DNA from: Sediminibacillus halophilus | GTDB lineage: Bacteria > Bacillota > Bacilli > Bacillales > Amphibacillaceae | Assembly (NCBI RefSeq): GCF_900103695.1 | Contig: NZ_FNHF01000001.1 | Coordinates: 1,088,961-1,152,960, forward strand | Length of the DNA: 64,000 bases | Direction: 5' to 3' | Part shown: positions 53,027 through 61,918 of the stretch, piece by piece | How the letters are laid out: every line of letters begins with the position of its first letter | Position numbering within the stretch: the first letter of the stretch is position 1 | The notes under the pieces: model-generated | Databases searched by the model: none | What the model saw: the letters and a program-made list of their open reading frames with translations, nothing else | Told to the model about the DNA's origin: nothing | Program-made: the position numbers and the translations under genes

Positions 53027-55258
53027 TTAGCTTCTATTTTCCTGACTTTGAGTATCTGTTTTTTTCCATAAAACCCCTGGCCAAAACGCATAGTTGCCCA
53101 GCACTGTCGTAATAGCAGGCACGAGAAGCGGTCTGACAATAAAGGTATCCAGCAGCACACCGATGGCGGTGACGACACCAAACTGGACAAGTACTTGCAT
53201 CGGCATCACAGCTAAAACGGAAAATGTCCCTGCCAAAATAAGGCCTGCGGAGGTAATGACACTGCTGGTTTCCCCTACCCCTTCTGCAATTGCCTGTTTT
53301 AACGGCATTCGTTTCCGGTTTCTCCAAATACTCGATATCATAAAAATATTGTAATCCCCGCCGAGTGCTACAAGAAATACAAAGGCGTATAACGGGATAA
53401 GCCCTTGCATAGCCGGCTCACCCATTCCGTAATGGATAAACAGCCAACCTAGTCCCAATGCAGAGAAGAAGGACAAAACAACCGTCAACAGTAAATAAGT
53501 CATTGCAACAATCGAACGTAAATATACCAGCAGTAAAATAGCGATGATAACAAGGATAACCGGAATAATGATATTTTGGTCACGGCTGGTTATTTGTTCA
53601 GTGTCAAAAAGATTTGCTGTTTCTCCGCCAATCCATACATGGTCAACAGCATTTCCTATGCCCTCCTGTTCCAGTACGTCCACTGCACGATCCTTTATAT
53701 CCGGAATCATGGCTACAGCTTCAGAAGAATAAGGGTCGATAGATAGCGTGACCGAGTAATGAACGAAATTCTCATTCTTCTCACCAAATCTCGGATCACT
53801 TACCACCGAAATATTGTCCATTTCAGCGATAGCCGATTGAATTTCATCTACCCCGCTATCTGTCTCGACGATCATGTCGACTGGAGCAATTTCCCCAGGA
53901 GGATAGTGTTCACCAATTACAGTAAAACCTTCCCGAGACGGCATATCATCTGGAAAAGAATCCAGCACGCCATATGTGTAATCGATTTTTGGTACGAATG
54001 CTGCCAGTCCGCCCAAGAAAAGAAGGCAGACAATAATAATTGCCCATGGCTTCTCCGTAACAAGTCGACCTGCCGCCTTACTGAACTTGCTTCTCGTTTT
54101 TGGTTGCCGAACTGGTTTTCCTTTTTTCTCTGTTAATTCTTTCGCCATCTTTTCTGTTCTTGGTATGAATGGGAAGAAAGCCGTTCTACCGAAAATGGCC
54201 AAAATTGCCGGAAGCAGGGTTAGCACAGCCATACACATAATTACGATCGCAAGACTGAAGGGAACAGCAAAACGATCGTAAGAAGCATACTGCGCCAGTG
54301 ATAGAGTCAACAATCCGATTGCCGTGGTTAATGCACTCATCATGATGGCCCCGCCGGAATTGGCAATCGCAAGCTGCAGTGCCTTATATTTATTCGCTTC
54401 CAATTGCAGTTCATCCCGGTAACGGGAAACAAGGAACAAACAATAATCTGTTCCAGCCCCGAATAACAGGACCGTCATGATGGATACTGCCTGTGCATCG
54501 ACGACAATCCACCCCTGACTAGCAAAGAAACCTAGCAACGGACTGATCAAACCATACGCAAACCCTACTCCTATCAGCGGAACAACCGCTAATATAGGAG
54601 AACGGTATAATACAATCAACAATATCAACACCAATAAGACAGTCGCAATCAGCAAGGTTACATCAGCCTGGCTGAACAAAGCAGTGGTATCAGTCTGAAT
54701 GCCGGCCGGTCCGGTGAATCTTACATGTAGCCCCTCAGATTCGAGGTCTTTTTCAAAGACCTGCTCCTCCGAGATGTCATTTATACGCTTTTGCAAACTG
54801 CCCATCGCCGATTGAATCTCTTCTGTGGCAGCTTCCTCGCTAAAAAATATCGGAGTCGTTAGTGCCATTTCATCTTCTGAAGCTGCCCCTTGCAATGCCG
54901 GTACAGGCATTTCTCCAAATCCCGGAATCATTTTTTGATTCTCGAGCGGGTTTTCTTCCAACTCGCCAAACAAAGATTGTACAGATGAAAAATCTTCTTC
55001 TGTCAACCCGCCATCTCTATACCAGACAATCAGTAACGGAACACCCGAATCATCCGGAAACTGTTCATCAACAAGCCTGGCAGCCTCTTCCGACATCGCT
55101 TCCGCGGGTAACAGATTATTCGATCCTGTTTCTTCTTCATTCACCTGAGGCCAAACCATCGATACTACTGCCACTAGGGCAACCCATATCACTACGGTTA
55201 ACCATCTGGTTTTTATACCAGTTGTCGCTTTACCTAACCATTCCAAAAAACTATTCAT
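53027..55258 (-). CDS. MMPL/RND-family membrane exporter (743 aa)
   Basis: A twelve-helix MMPL transporter in two repeats. Each repeat has one helix, a large exported domain and five helices. Family motifs are FGAGTDYCLFLVSRYRDEL (first half) and VALGGDYNIFMISSIWRNRK (second half), with Asp residues for proton coupling. Bacillus relatives include YdfJ. The cargo may be a lipid or drug. ATG 55258 follows GAAGGGGA; the 77 extra codons to 55489 run into the divergent TetR gene and are rejected. It is divergent from that TetR gene, with an operator in its promoter. Confidence 0.92.
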   Translation of the reverse strand: MNSFLEWLGKATTGIKTRWLTVVIWVALVAVVSMVWPQVNEEETGSNNLLPAEAMSEEAARLVDEQFPDDSGVPLLIVWYRDGGLTEEDFSSVQSLFGELEENPLENQKMIPGFGEMPVPALQGAASEDEMALTTPIFFSEEAATEEIQSAMGSLQKRINDISEEQVFEKDLESEGLHVRFTGPAGIQTDTTALFSQADVTLLIATVLLVLILLIVLYRSPILAVVPLIGVGFAYGLISPLLGFFASQGWIVVDAQAVSIMTVLLFGAGTDYCLFLVSRYRDELQLEANKYKALQLAIANSGGAIMMSALTTAIGLLTLSLAQYASYDRFAVPFSLAIVIMCMAVLTLLPAILAIFGRTAFFPFIPRTEKMAKELTEKKGKPVRQPKTRSKFSKAAGRLVTEKPWAIIIVCLLFLGGLAAFVPKIDYTYGVLDSFPDDMPSREGFTVIGEHYPPGEIAPVDMIVETDSGVDEIQSAIAEMDNISVVSDPRFGEKNENFVHYSVTLSIDPYSSEAVAMIPDIKDRAVDVLEQEGIGNAVDHVWIGGETANLFDTEQITSRDQNIIIPVILVIIAILLLVYLRSIVAMTYLLLTVVLSFFSALGLGWLFIHYGMGEPAMQGLIPLYAFVFLVALGGDYNIFMISSIWRNRKRMPLKQAIAEGVGETSSVITSAGLILAGTFSVLAVMPMQVLVQFGVVTAIGVLLDTFIVRPLLVPAITTVLGNYAFWPGVLWKKTDTQSQENRS

Positions 55259-55298
55259 GCCAATCCCCTTCTCCGGTTGAAAGATAATTACTATAATA

Positions 55299-55327
55299 AT
55301 TATATATACCGGTCGGTTAATTTTCAA
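55299..55327 (-). promoter_or_regulatory. MMPL promoter with embedded TetR operator candidate
   Basis: On the minus strand TTGAAA (55327-55322), a 17-bp spacer and TATAAT (55304-55299) form a near-perfect sigma-A promoter. The spacer holds ACCG-AC-CGGT, a palindrome at 55308-55317, where a bound repressor would block polymerase. The adjacent divergent TetR protein is the obvious candidate. Confidence 0.78.
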
Positions 55328-55400
55328 TTTATCGGAAATATCTTTATTATAAACGTATGATATACTTGCAGAAATAGAAGGAAATAAGGAGAGAGCGAGA

Positions 55401-56027
55401 TTGACCGCGAATAACCAACGGCCGCTGGGAAGACCGCGCGCAAGTGACAGAAAACAACCGACAACCGACATCATCCTCCAGGCAGCCATCGAGCTTTTTT
55501 TAGCCCGTGGTTATCAGGAAGTATCCGTGGACGACGTAGCCACGGCCGCCAATGTCACCAAAGCTACTGTTTATTATTACTATCCAAGCAAGGCAGCCTT
55601 GTTTACAGAAACCATTGTACAACTTATGTCCCATATTCATGCCCAGATCCAAGCGATCTTACAGAAAGCCATTCCCTTACGTGAACGCCTGCTGGAGATT
55701 GCCGAAGCACACTTGACCGCTACATTCGATATTGACTTAGACAGTTTTATGCGTGAAACAAAAAATGCTGTTTCAGAAGAACAGACAATCAGAATGCAGC
55801 ATGCTGAGGAAAAATTATATAAAGCAATCGAACAAGCGATTATTGAAGAAGCTTCAGCCAATGGAGAAAAAAGCAGCATTGATTCCACTTTTGCCGCCCA
55901 TGCCTATGTTGCATTGCTTCGGGTTGGCAACTATCGCGACCGGAAGGGGAATGGCATTTTTCCGACAACAACGGAAACAGCTGAACAGATTGTTGATTTT
56001 TTCTGGAATGGCTTGAGGCTCCCATGA
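55401..56027 (+). CDS. TetR-family regulator, divergent from the MMPL exporter (208 aa)
   Basis: A complete TetR protein. The basic N-terminus (RPLGRPRASDRK) leads to the HTH (VDDVATAANVTKATVYYYYPSK, about 42-63), then a helical ligand domain. The start is TTG 55401 with AAGGAGA upstream. The divergent position and the palindrome in the exporter promoter make repression of the MMPL gene the natural reading; the inducer would be its cargo. The gene ends 88 bp before the convergent ger D gene. Confidence 0.9.
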   Translation: MTANNQRPLGRPRASDRKQPTTDIILQAAIELFLARGYQEVSVDDVATAANVTKATVYYYYPSKAALFTETIVQLMSHIHAQIQAILQKAIPLRERLLEIAEAHLTATFDIDLDSFMRETKNAVSEEQTIRMQHAEEKLYKAIEQAIIEEASANGEKSSIDSTFAAHAYVALLRVGNYRDRKGNGIFPTTTETAEQIVDFFWNGLRLP

Positions 56028-56115
56028 AAATTTAAATAAACCACGAAAACTAAATATACCATTGGGAAAGGCTGAAGAACGACCAAAGTTAAGCAGGAGA
56101 TCGCAATTGCTCATC

Positions 56116-56259
56116 TTACCGTTTCTTTTTCCACGGCGGGTCTCCATGCTTGTGAAGCTGACGGTTCACTTTATTTATGAGATATGGAACAAAAAAAGCG
56201 AGCAGCATACACAATATTCCCAGCTTATCAGGCAACCGTTCAACCATTATTTGCCACAT
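56116..56259 (-). CDS. Small ger-operon membrane protein (GerXD-like, 47 aa)
   Basis: A 47-codon gene that starts one base after the stop of the C gene (TGA, then C, then ATG). AAGGAAAGGG lies inside the end of the C gene at proper spacing. The protein has one hydrophobic helix (LGILCMLLAFFVPYLI, 13-28) and a strongly basic tail (HKHGDPPWKKKR). Small fourth (D) subunits with membrane helices occur in some ger operons and can modulate germination; this one is shorter than the usual two-helix kind. The gene is easily missed because of its size. Confidence 0.78.
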   Translation of the reverse strand: MWQIMVERLPDKLGILCMLLAFFVPYLINKVNRQLHKHGDPPWKKKR

Positions 56260-56260
56260 G

Positions 56261-57433
56261 TCAACCCTTTCCTTCCTTATGTGTTTTATTTGTATTTCCT
56301 GGATGATTTACACTTATGTTGACCCGGATATGAAATTCACTCCGGGAAAAATAATTTTCTCCTGTATCCCAGTCCTCTTTTATCTCCTGCCAAAGGTTAT
56401 AATGGTGCCCATTCAGATAACTTGAAATACCAAAAATATCCGTAGCAAATTCATTTTGGGCTTTGGCGATCGTTTCTTCTGCTAACTCTTGTACTCTTTC
56501 ACGGGCTGCCTTTTCATATTTTTCTAGGTTGGTTACTGCTACTGGACTCATGGTTTCTGCAATGGAAGCTGTTATATTAAGATCGACGTTAAACGTTAAA
56601 TTTTCCTTATCCTTGCCGCTTAACCGGAGGCTTTTAGCGTTCTCCATAATATCGATTGCCGCCTTTTCGCCCTCTACATCGATTTCAATACTTCCACCGC
56701 TAATTTTCCCAGTAAATAAGCCCAGCCCTTTGGTTTCCTCTCCATTTACTATTCCGACAACTTGTTCTCTTTTACCGTTATATGCTGCTGCCCCTGCATA
56801 TTCAATATTTTGATCATCTAATATGACTAAATAGGGGATAGGGAAACTATAACCCCTTAGCAAAAAATCATGGACTTCTCCAATGCGCAGGGGAGTTATT
56901 GTACCTGCATTCCGTTTATTCTTTAACATAAGATGTATGTATTCACTCGGTATTTGAACATCTTCTGGTTTAATTTCGAGAAAATCGCTCGCTTTTCCTT
57001 TTGTGATTACCAGCCGTATTCCCCGACGCATTTCTCTCTCCCTTATGAAAACATCCAAAGCATCCTTTAATAAGCCTGGTTGATTTGCTGCCTCTTCTGA
57101 TAAAAGGATGACATTAAGCTGTTGCGCATAGAGAGTCCTGTTCGTTACACGGGATAACTCTCGATTGATATCTACCAGCGTTTTACCGGATTTAGCTATA
57201 TTCCGATAAGCCTGCTGCTCGCTGTTTCCGTTATTAGTTATACCGCCCAGTCCTGCTGGGACAACGATTTGGTCGGTCATCGTCAGGATATTCTCTCCGC
57301 CAGGCTCTTTCTCCGCCAAGTCTATAGCAATGCCATAGATGAAAGACCTCTCCTCCAGTTCCACACTGTCCCAGCAGCCTGTTAACAGAATAGAACAGCA
57401 GCATAATAAAAAAAACACTTTATTCCCGGCCAC
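56261..57433 (-). CDS. Spore germination lipoprotein, Ger(x)C family (second operon)
   Basis: A 390-residue GerAC-type lipoprotein. The lipobox is ILLTGC (Cys about 20) followed by WDSVEL and EERSFIYGIAIDLAE, typical of the family. Domains follow as in the other operon, with the late NGHHYNLWQEIKEDWDTGE stretch. The start is GTG 57433 with AAAGGAGAG upstream. It overlaps the B gene by 14 bp, exactly as in the operon at 23-27 kb, and is followed by the 47-aa gene after one base. Confidence 0.91.
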   Translation of the reverse strand: MAGNKVFFLLCCCSILLTGCWDSVELEERSFIYGIAIDLAEKEPGGENILTMTDQIVVPAGLGGITNNGNSEQQAYRNIAKSGKTLVDINRELSRVTNRTLYAQQLNVILLSEEAANQPGLLKDALDVFIREREMRRGIRLVITKGKASDFLEIKPEDVQIPSEYIHLMLKNKRNAGTITPLRIGEVHDFLLRGYSFPIPYLVILDDQNIEYAGAAAYNGKREQVVGIVNGEETKGLGLFTGKISGGSIEIDVEGEKAAIDIMENAKSLRLSGKDKENLTFNVDLNITASIAETMSPVAVTNLEKYEKAARERVQELAEETIAKAQNEFATDIFGISSYLNGHHYNLWQEIKEDWDTGENYFSRSEFHIRVNISVNHPGNTNKTHKEGKG

Positions 57434-58532
57434 TGTTTTTCTCTCCTTTTCCTTTTGCTATAGCCAACAACAGGACCGTCACCGGCACTACCAGCGCAAT
57501 TTCATAAAAGCTAATTAATTCAGACAGCATTCTGACTTCGAGGAAATTTTCCGGGATGGTGCTAATTAAATAAATGGTAGGCGAATAGATCAAAATTGCG
57601 GTAAATTTTCTAATTCCTTTGAACAAGGATTGCAATGCAATAACCGAAGCATCGAATGCCATTACAGCAGTTGTGAAAACGGCCATAATCCAAATCACGA
57701 AAAATATGGATTCAAAACGGACAAAAAAACCTCCCGGCAACTCCACAGCCCGTGCCAATTCTATCGTAGGAAAGTTAATGTTTGCCGTGGCCACATCCCC
57801 AAATACTGCAATACAAGTAAAATAAAGTAACACATAGAGTACAATTGCCCATGACATACCTGTTACTGCTTTTAGAGGTGTTTTCCGCGGGCTTTTCACG
57901 TAGGGAATATAAAAAAGCAATATCCCAAATCCTGTATAAGAAAAAGAACTTAATTTGATCCCTTCCCAAAATCCATTTATATCCGTTTTAAACACAGGGA
58001 GGATATGTTCCATTTTAAAATAGGCGATAGATACCAGGATAATGACCAGTGAAACCAGAAAAATCATTGGCAAAAACAAAGAATTCAGCCTAAAAATGCC
58101 GGCTCTTGAACCGGAAACCGCATAAATTATGACAAGCAAGATCGTTAGGGCCACTACTTCGATCGGGGTTTTGTCAAATAAATACTGGTGGGAAATATCA
58201 GCTACTGCCCGGATTTCAAAGGCAGTAATAAGCAGCCCCTGTAATAGCAACAAAAAAGTAAGCATTACAGCTATCGGCTTTGTCACCAAATTAGATGCAT
58301 AGGTAAAGAAGGATTGGCCAGGAAATAATGATGAGAGCTTTGCCGCCATCCATGTAAAAACGATGACGATTCCACCACTAATTACTATCGATACCCACCC
58401 ATCCACAGCTACCGTTACTTGCGCCATGTTTCTTGGTAACGTTAGAATCCCTACAGCGATTACCATCGATGGAATCGCCACCATAATATCTCTGTCCCTG
58501 ACTTGTTCGTCACCATATTGAAAGCTACTCAC
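57420..58532 (-). CDS. Spore germination permease-like B subunit (second operon)
   Basis: A 370-residue GerAB-type APC-fold protein of ten helices: VAIPSMVIAVGILTLPRNMAQ at helix 1, LLLLQGLLITAFEIRAVADI, and INFPTIELARAVELPGGFFVRFE late. The start is GTG 58532, overlapping the A gene stop (GTGA) with GGAGGGG upstream. It may sense the germinant for this receptor. Its helix 1 reads LPRN, close to the GerAB consensus. Confidence 0.91.
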   Translation of the reverse strand: MSSFQYGDEQVRDRDIMVAIPSMVIAVGILTLPRNMAQVTVAVDGWVSIVISGGIVIVFTWMAAKLSSLFPGQSFFTYASNLVTKPIAVMLTFLLLLQGLLITAFEIRAVADISHQYLFDKTPIEVVALTILLVIIYAVSGSRAGIFRLNSLFLPMIFLVSLVIILVSIAYFKMEHILPVFKTDINGFWEGIKLSSFSYTGFGILLFYIPYVKSPRKTPLKAVTGMSWAIVLYVLLYFTCIAVFGDVATANINFPTIELARAVELPGGFFVRFESIFFVIWIMAVFTTAVMAFDASVIALQSLFKGIRKFTAILIYSPTIYLISTIPENFLEVRMLSELISFYEIALVVPVTVLLLAIAKGKGEKNSGRE

Positions 58533-60079
58533 CTAGGATCCCCTCCTTTTCGTGCAGACTTACGATCCTTCGTTTCCAAGTGAGCAGGCCGTCTTCTCAT
58601 CATTAGCAACGGAGCTCGGAGGAACATATCCTTCCAGTCTTTAAAGAAGCTGGGTGCGAAAGGGACGGTATAAGGTATACCAAAACTTTTCAAGTTAACC
58701 AGATGAATATTGAGCATAATATACACGAGCACTATTCCGTACAAGCCTAAAAAAGCGGCAGCTATCATAAAGGCAAATCGAATAAAACGAAAGGCAATTG
58801 CAACACTGTATTCTGATATGGTAAAAGAAGCAATCGCTGTCAAAGCTGTCACAACAACCATTACCGGACTGACAATGCCTGCGGTTACAGCCGACTCCCC
58901 TATAACAAGGCCACCCACGATACCGATAGTCGAACCAATTATCTTAGGCAACCTGATACTTGCTTCATGTAAAATCTCAAAGGTAACAGCCATGGCAATG
59001 GCTTCAATCACTGCAGGAAAGGGAACCCCTTCTCGGGAACCTGCTATAGAAAAGACCAGTCTTGTCGGAAGCATGGCAGGATGATATGAAACACCGGCGA
59101 TATACAAGGCTGGCAGCAACAATGCAATGAATGCCGACAGATAGCGGAGCAGCCTTACTAGCGTTCCGGTCACCCACCGTTGCGTATAGTCTTCCTGCGA
59201 TTTCAATGTATCCACAAGAGTAACCGGCGCAATTAATACAAAGGGAGAACCATCAAGGAAAACCGCTATTTTTCCTTCCAATAATGCGGAAGTGACTCGA
59301 TCAGGTCGTTCTGTTCCAATCAATTGGGGAAAAGGAGACAAAAAACTATCCTCAATCCACTGTTCCACCGTCCCAGAATCAATTGCATGATCGGTATCAA
59401 TACTCCGCAGCCGTTCGTCCAATACCTTCACTAAATCGCTGTTAACAATACCAGCCATGTATGCAACAACCAATTGCTGCTTCGAACGACGACCAACCTT
59501 ATGACTTTCAAATCGAAGGTTCGGGTCTTTGACAGCCTGGCGTAAAAGCGCCAAGTTTGTTTCGATATTCTCAATGAAACCAGCTCGCGGACCCCTAATC
59601 AACATTTCGGAGGGTGGTTCTTCAATCGAACGTTTTTCTCCCCCAACAGTGTTCATGGTTAATACCTTGTCACAGCCGTCCATATAAAAAGCTGTCCATC
59701 CAGACAACACATCAAGCGAAACCGAATCCAGTTTATCGCTTTGCTTAGTATCGGTAATTGCGACCGCTTCTTGATAGACTGTTTCCAAATTCCAGGGTTG
59801 TCCTTCATTCACGTGAATTTTTATCGCTTTTAATAAGTTATTATTTATGAAATCGGTTTTTACCAAGCCGCTTATATATATAATCGCTATTTTCTGTTCC
59901 GTCTCCCCTACTTTCAATTGACGAATCACTAGATCCGGAGGATCACCTAGCATTTGTTTTATGCTAGCCAGGTTTCCATCCAACCCTTTATCCACCTCTA
60001 TCTTAAACTCCTTCGTGGAAGCAGTTTTGTCATGATGTTTGAGACGTCTTCGGCCGCCATCATAAGATTTTTTTCTCAA
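58529..60079 (-). CDS. Spore germination protein, GerA/KA family (second operon)
   Basis: A 516-residue A subunit. The soluble N-terminal domain has IKQMLGDPPDLVIRQ, LIRGPRAGFIENIETNLALLR and IGTERPDRVTSALLEGKIAVF. The membrane part has AGSREGVPFPAVIEAIAM and EILHEASIRLPKIIG, close to classical GerAA. I take the TTG at 60079 because GGAG lies eight bases upstream; GTG 60088 abuts the site. First gene of A-B-C-D. Its sequence is more GerA-like than the A subunit at 23.4 kb, so the two receptors are not recent duplicates. Confidence 0.9.
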   Translation of the reverse strand: MRKKSYDGGRRRLKHHDKTASTKEFKIEVDKGLDGNLASIKQMLGDPPDLVIRQLKVGETEQKIAIIYISGLVKTDFINNNLLKAIKIHVNEGQPWNLETVYQEAVAITDTKQSDKLDSVSLDVLSGWTAFYMDGCDKVLTMNTVGGEKRSIEEPPSEMLIRGPRAGFIENIETNLALLRQAVKDPNLRFESHKVGRRSKQQLVVAYMAGIVNSDLVKVLDERLRSIDTDHAIDSGTVEQWIEDSFLSPFPQLIGTERPDRVTSALLEGKIAVFLDGSPFVLIAPVTLVDTLKSQEDYTQRWVTGTLVRLLRYLSAFIALLLPALYIAGVSYHPAMLPTRLVFSIAGSREGVPFPAVIEAIAMAVTFEILHEASIRLPKIIGSTIGIVGGLVIGESAVTAGIVSPVMVVVTALTAIASFTISEYSVAIAFRFIRFAFMIAAAFLGLYGIVLVYIMLNIHLVNLKSFGIPYTVPFAPSFFKDWKDMFLRAPLLMMRRRPAHLETKDRKSARKGGDPR

Positions 60080-60167
60080 ATTAAACACTCCGCCGTTAAA
60101 TTACCCTAATTATAAATACTAACAATAACATCTTTGCCACGTTGCAATCCAAATAGACTTCTCCTAT

Positions 60168-60201
60168 AAAAAAAGGTCAACCATGTTGGTTGACCTTTTT
60201 T
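60168..60201. terminator. Bidirectional terminator after the second DHA2 gene
   Basis: AAAAAGGTCAACC pairs with GGTTGACCTTTTT (13 bp, 5-nt loop). For the minus strand it stops the MFS transcript 17 bp after its stop codon. Confidence 0.92.
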
Positions 60202-60217
60202 CAAAAGTAGAATGAAA

Positions 60218-61648
60218 TTAATTTTCAGCTTTTACTTCATCGCTTCCGACAGAAGGACGGGAATTTTTGATAAAGAATGACAAAACGAGTCCAAAAATCG
60301 CGATTACACCTGCCACGATAAAGGAAACGTTCACTCCATGTACTGCACCATCGATGCCATTTTCAGGCTGTATATTGTTGGTCATAACTGTTACCAACAG
60401 TGCTGTACCGACCGCTCCGGCGACCTGACGCATAGTATTGTTCATCGCTGTACCATGCGGAATCAGATGTGGCGGCAGCTGATTGAGCCCAGCTGTAGTG
60501 ACCGGCATCATTACCATCGCGACACCCAGCATTCTAGCCGCATTCACAGTAGCCAAATAAGTGAAGGTTGTTTCACCTGTCATGTCCGTAAACATAAATG
60601 TAGTGATTACCAAAATCGATAGACCAATAATGGCCAGCCACTTGGCACCAAATTTGTCAAACACTCGTCCCATAATCGGGTTCATAACTCCCATCAGCAA
60701 AGCGCCTGGCAGCAGCATCAGACCTGATTCAAATGCAGTATATCCAAGCATATTCTGCATGAACAACGGCAGGATTACCGCTCCGCCAATCATAGCAATA
60801 AATACAATCATACCAAGCGCAGTAGTAATGGTGAACATCTTGTGTTCAAACACTTTGAATTGAAGTATCGGTTGCTTGAGCTTTGATTGACGAGTGATGA
60901 AGAAGTATAAGCTTATCGCGCCGACTATCATCGAGATAATCACATGATAACTTCCCCATCCACTGTTTCCTGCTGTACTGAAACCATATAATAAACCACC
61001 AAATCCCAGTGATGAAAGGACAATCGACAAAATATCAACCCGTGGATTTTTTTGTTCGGTAACGTTTTTCAAGATGAAGTAAGAAACAATCAAATCAATC
61101 ACAATAATCGGGAAAATAACATAAAACAAACTTCTCCATGGATAATTTTCCACTAACCAGCCGGAAAGTGTCGGGCCGATAGCCGGAGCAAAAGCAATTA
61201 CCAAACCGAACATTCCCATAGCGGTTCCGCGCCGCTCTACCGGGAATATCAAAAACAAAATGGTTTGCATCAACGGCATGATGATCCCTGCTCCGGAAGC
61301 TTGCAGGACTCTACCTACCATTAGGATAGAAAAACCAGGGGCAAACGCACATATGATTGTACCCAATCCAAAAAGTCCCATGGCAGTGAAAAATAAGCTA
61401 CGGGTTGTAAACCGTTCAATCAAAAAAGCGGTAACTGGAATCATGATCCCGTTTACCAGCATAAAAATGGACTGCAGCCATTGAGCTGTATTTGCATTTA
61501 AATCCAAATCCCTCATTATGTGCGGCAAAGCAGTTGCTAACAATGTCTGATTCAAGATTGCCGCAAATGCTCCAGATATCAGCACGATCATCAGAGGTAT
61601 CTTGTTGATATTCTGCGCTGATGATGCGGCGTTTTGACTTTCAACCAT
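60218..61648 (-). CDS. DHA2-family MFS drug/proton antiporter (476 aa)
   Basis: A 14-helix EmrB/QacA-type exporter, closely similar in layout to the gene at 1356-2831: LNQTLLATALPHIMRDLDL, IERFTTRSLFFTA, PVERRGTAMGMFGLVIAFAPAIGP and a GFGGLLYGFSTAGNSGW segment shared nearly word for word. It probably exports a drug or toxic metabolite. AGAAAGAAGGAA precedes ATG 61648. Here the regulator is divergent (TetR at 61919), while the first pump is downstream of its regulator. Confidence 0.92.
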   Translation of the reverse strand: MVESQNAASSAQNINKIPLMIVLISGAFAAILNQTLLATALPHIMRDLDLNANTAQWLQSIFMLVNGIMIPVTAFLIERFTTRSLFFTAMGLFGLGTIICAFAPGFSILMVGRVLQASGAGIIMPLMQTILFLIFPVERRGTAMGMFGLVIAFAPAIGPTLSGWLVENYPWRSLFYVIFPIIVIDLIVSYFILKNVTEQKNPRVDILSIVLSSLGFGGLLYGFSTAGNSGWGSYHVIISMIVGAISLYFFITRQSKLKQPILQFKVFEHKMFTITTALGMIVFIAMIGGAVILPLFMQNMLGYTAFESGLMLLPGALLMGVMNPIMGRVFDKFGAKWLAIIGLSILVITTFMFTDMTGETTFTYLATVNAARMLGVAMVMMPVTTAGLNQLPPHLIPHGTAMNNTMRQVAGAVGTALLVTVMTNNIQPENGIDGAVHGVNVSFIVAGVIAIFGLVLSFFIKNSRPSVGSDEVKAEN

Positions 61649-61812
61649 AATATTCCTTCTTTCTTAGTAAGATAAAATGAGTTCTAGGAAATTTCTTTAT
61701 TTTAACTCCTGATGTAGTGAAGACAATTTCTTTGAAAAGATGAATCCAAGTACCTTAAACCACCAGAGAGCGTTTTTTTCCTTCTCCATAATTTCGGTCA
61801 CTTGAGACATTC

Positions 61813-61827
61813 TATACTAGTGGTATA
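61813..61827. promoter_or_regulatory. Operator candidate 1 (TATACT-AGT-GGTATA)
   Basis: A 15-bp palindrome with one mismatch between the divergent DHA2 and TetR genes. It matches the second site 75 bp away, so both are probable TetR operators, placed for looping or separate promoters. Confidence 0.65.
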
Positions 61828-61887
61828 ATTAAATCAAGGGTTTTGAAATATTAATTAGAAAACGCGATGATAGAAGTATTTATAAAA

Positions 61888-61902
61888 TATACCAACGGTA
61901 TA
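61888..61902. promoter_or_regulatory. Operator candidate 2 (TATACC-AAC-GGTATA)
   Basis: A perfect 6-bp half-site palindrome with a 3-bp spacer, 16 bp before the TetR start codon and next to its ribosome site (CGGGGG). It suggests autoregulation. Confidence 0.72.
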
Positions 61903-61918
61903 AATTCGGGGGATTTTC

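Noticed and set aside
53034-53327. Alternative minus-strand frame inside the MMPL gene
   Set aside because: Arg/Cys-rich shadow frame; the MMPL reading is continuous and motif-bearing.
55259-55489. N-terminal extension of the MMPL exporter to 55489
   Set aside because: It would overlap the divergent TetR gene and read through the promoter and operator; ATG 55258 has a good ribosome site and begins like MMPL proteins.
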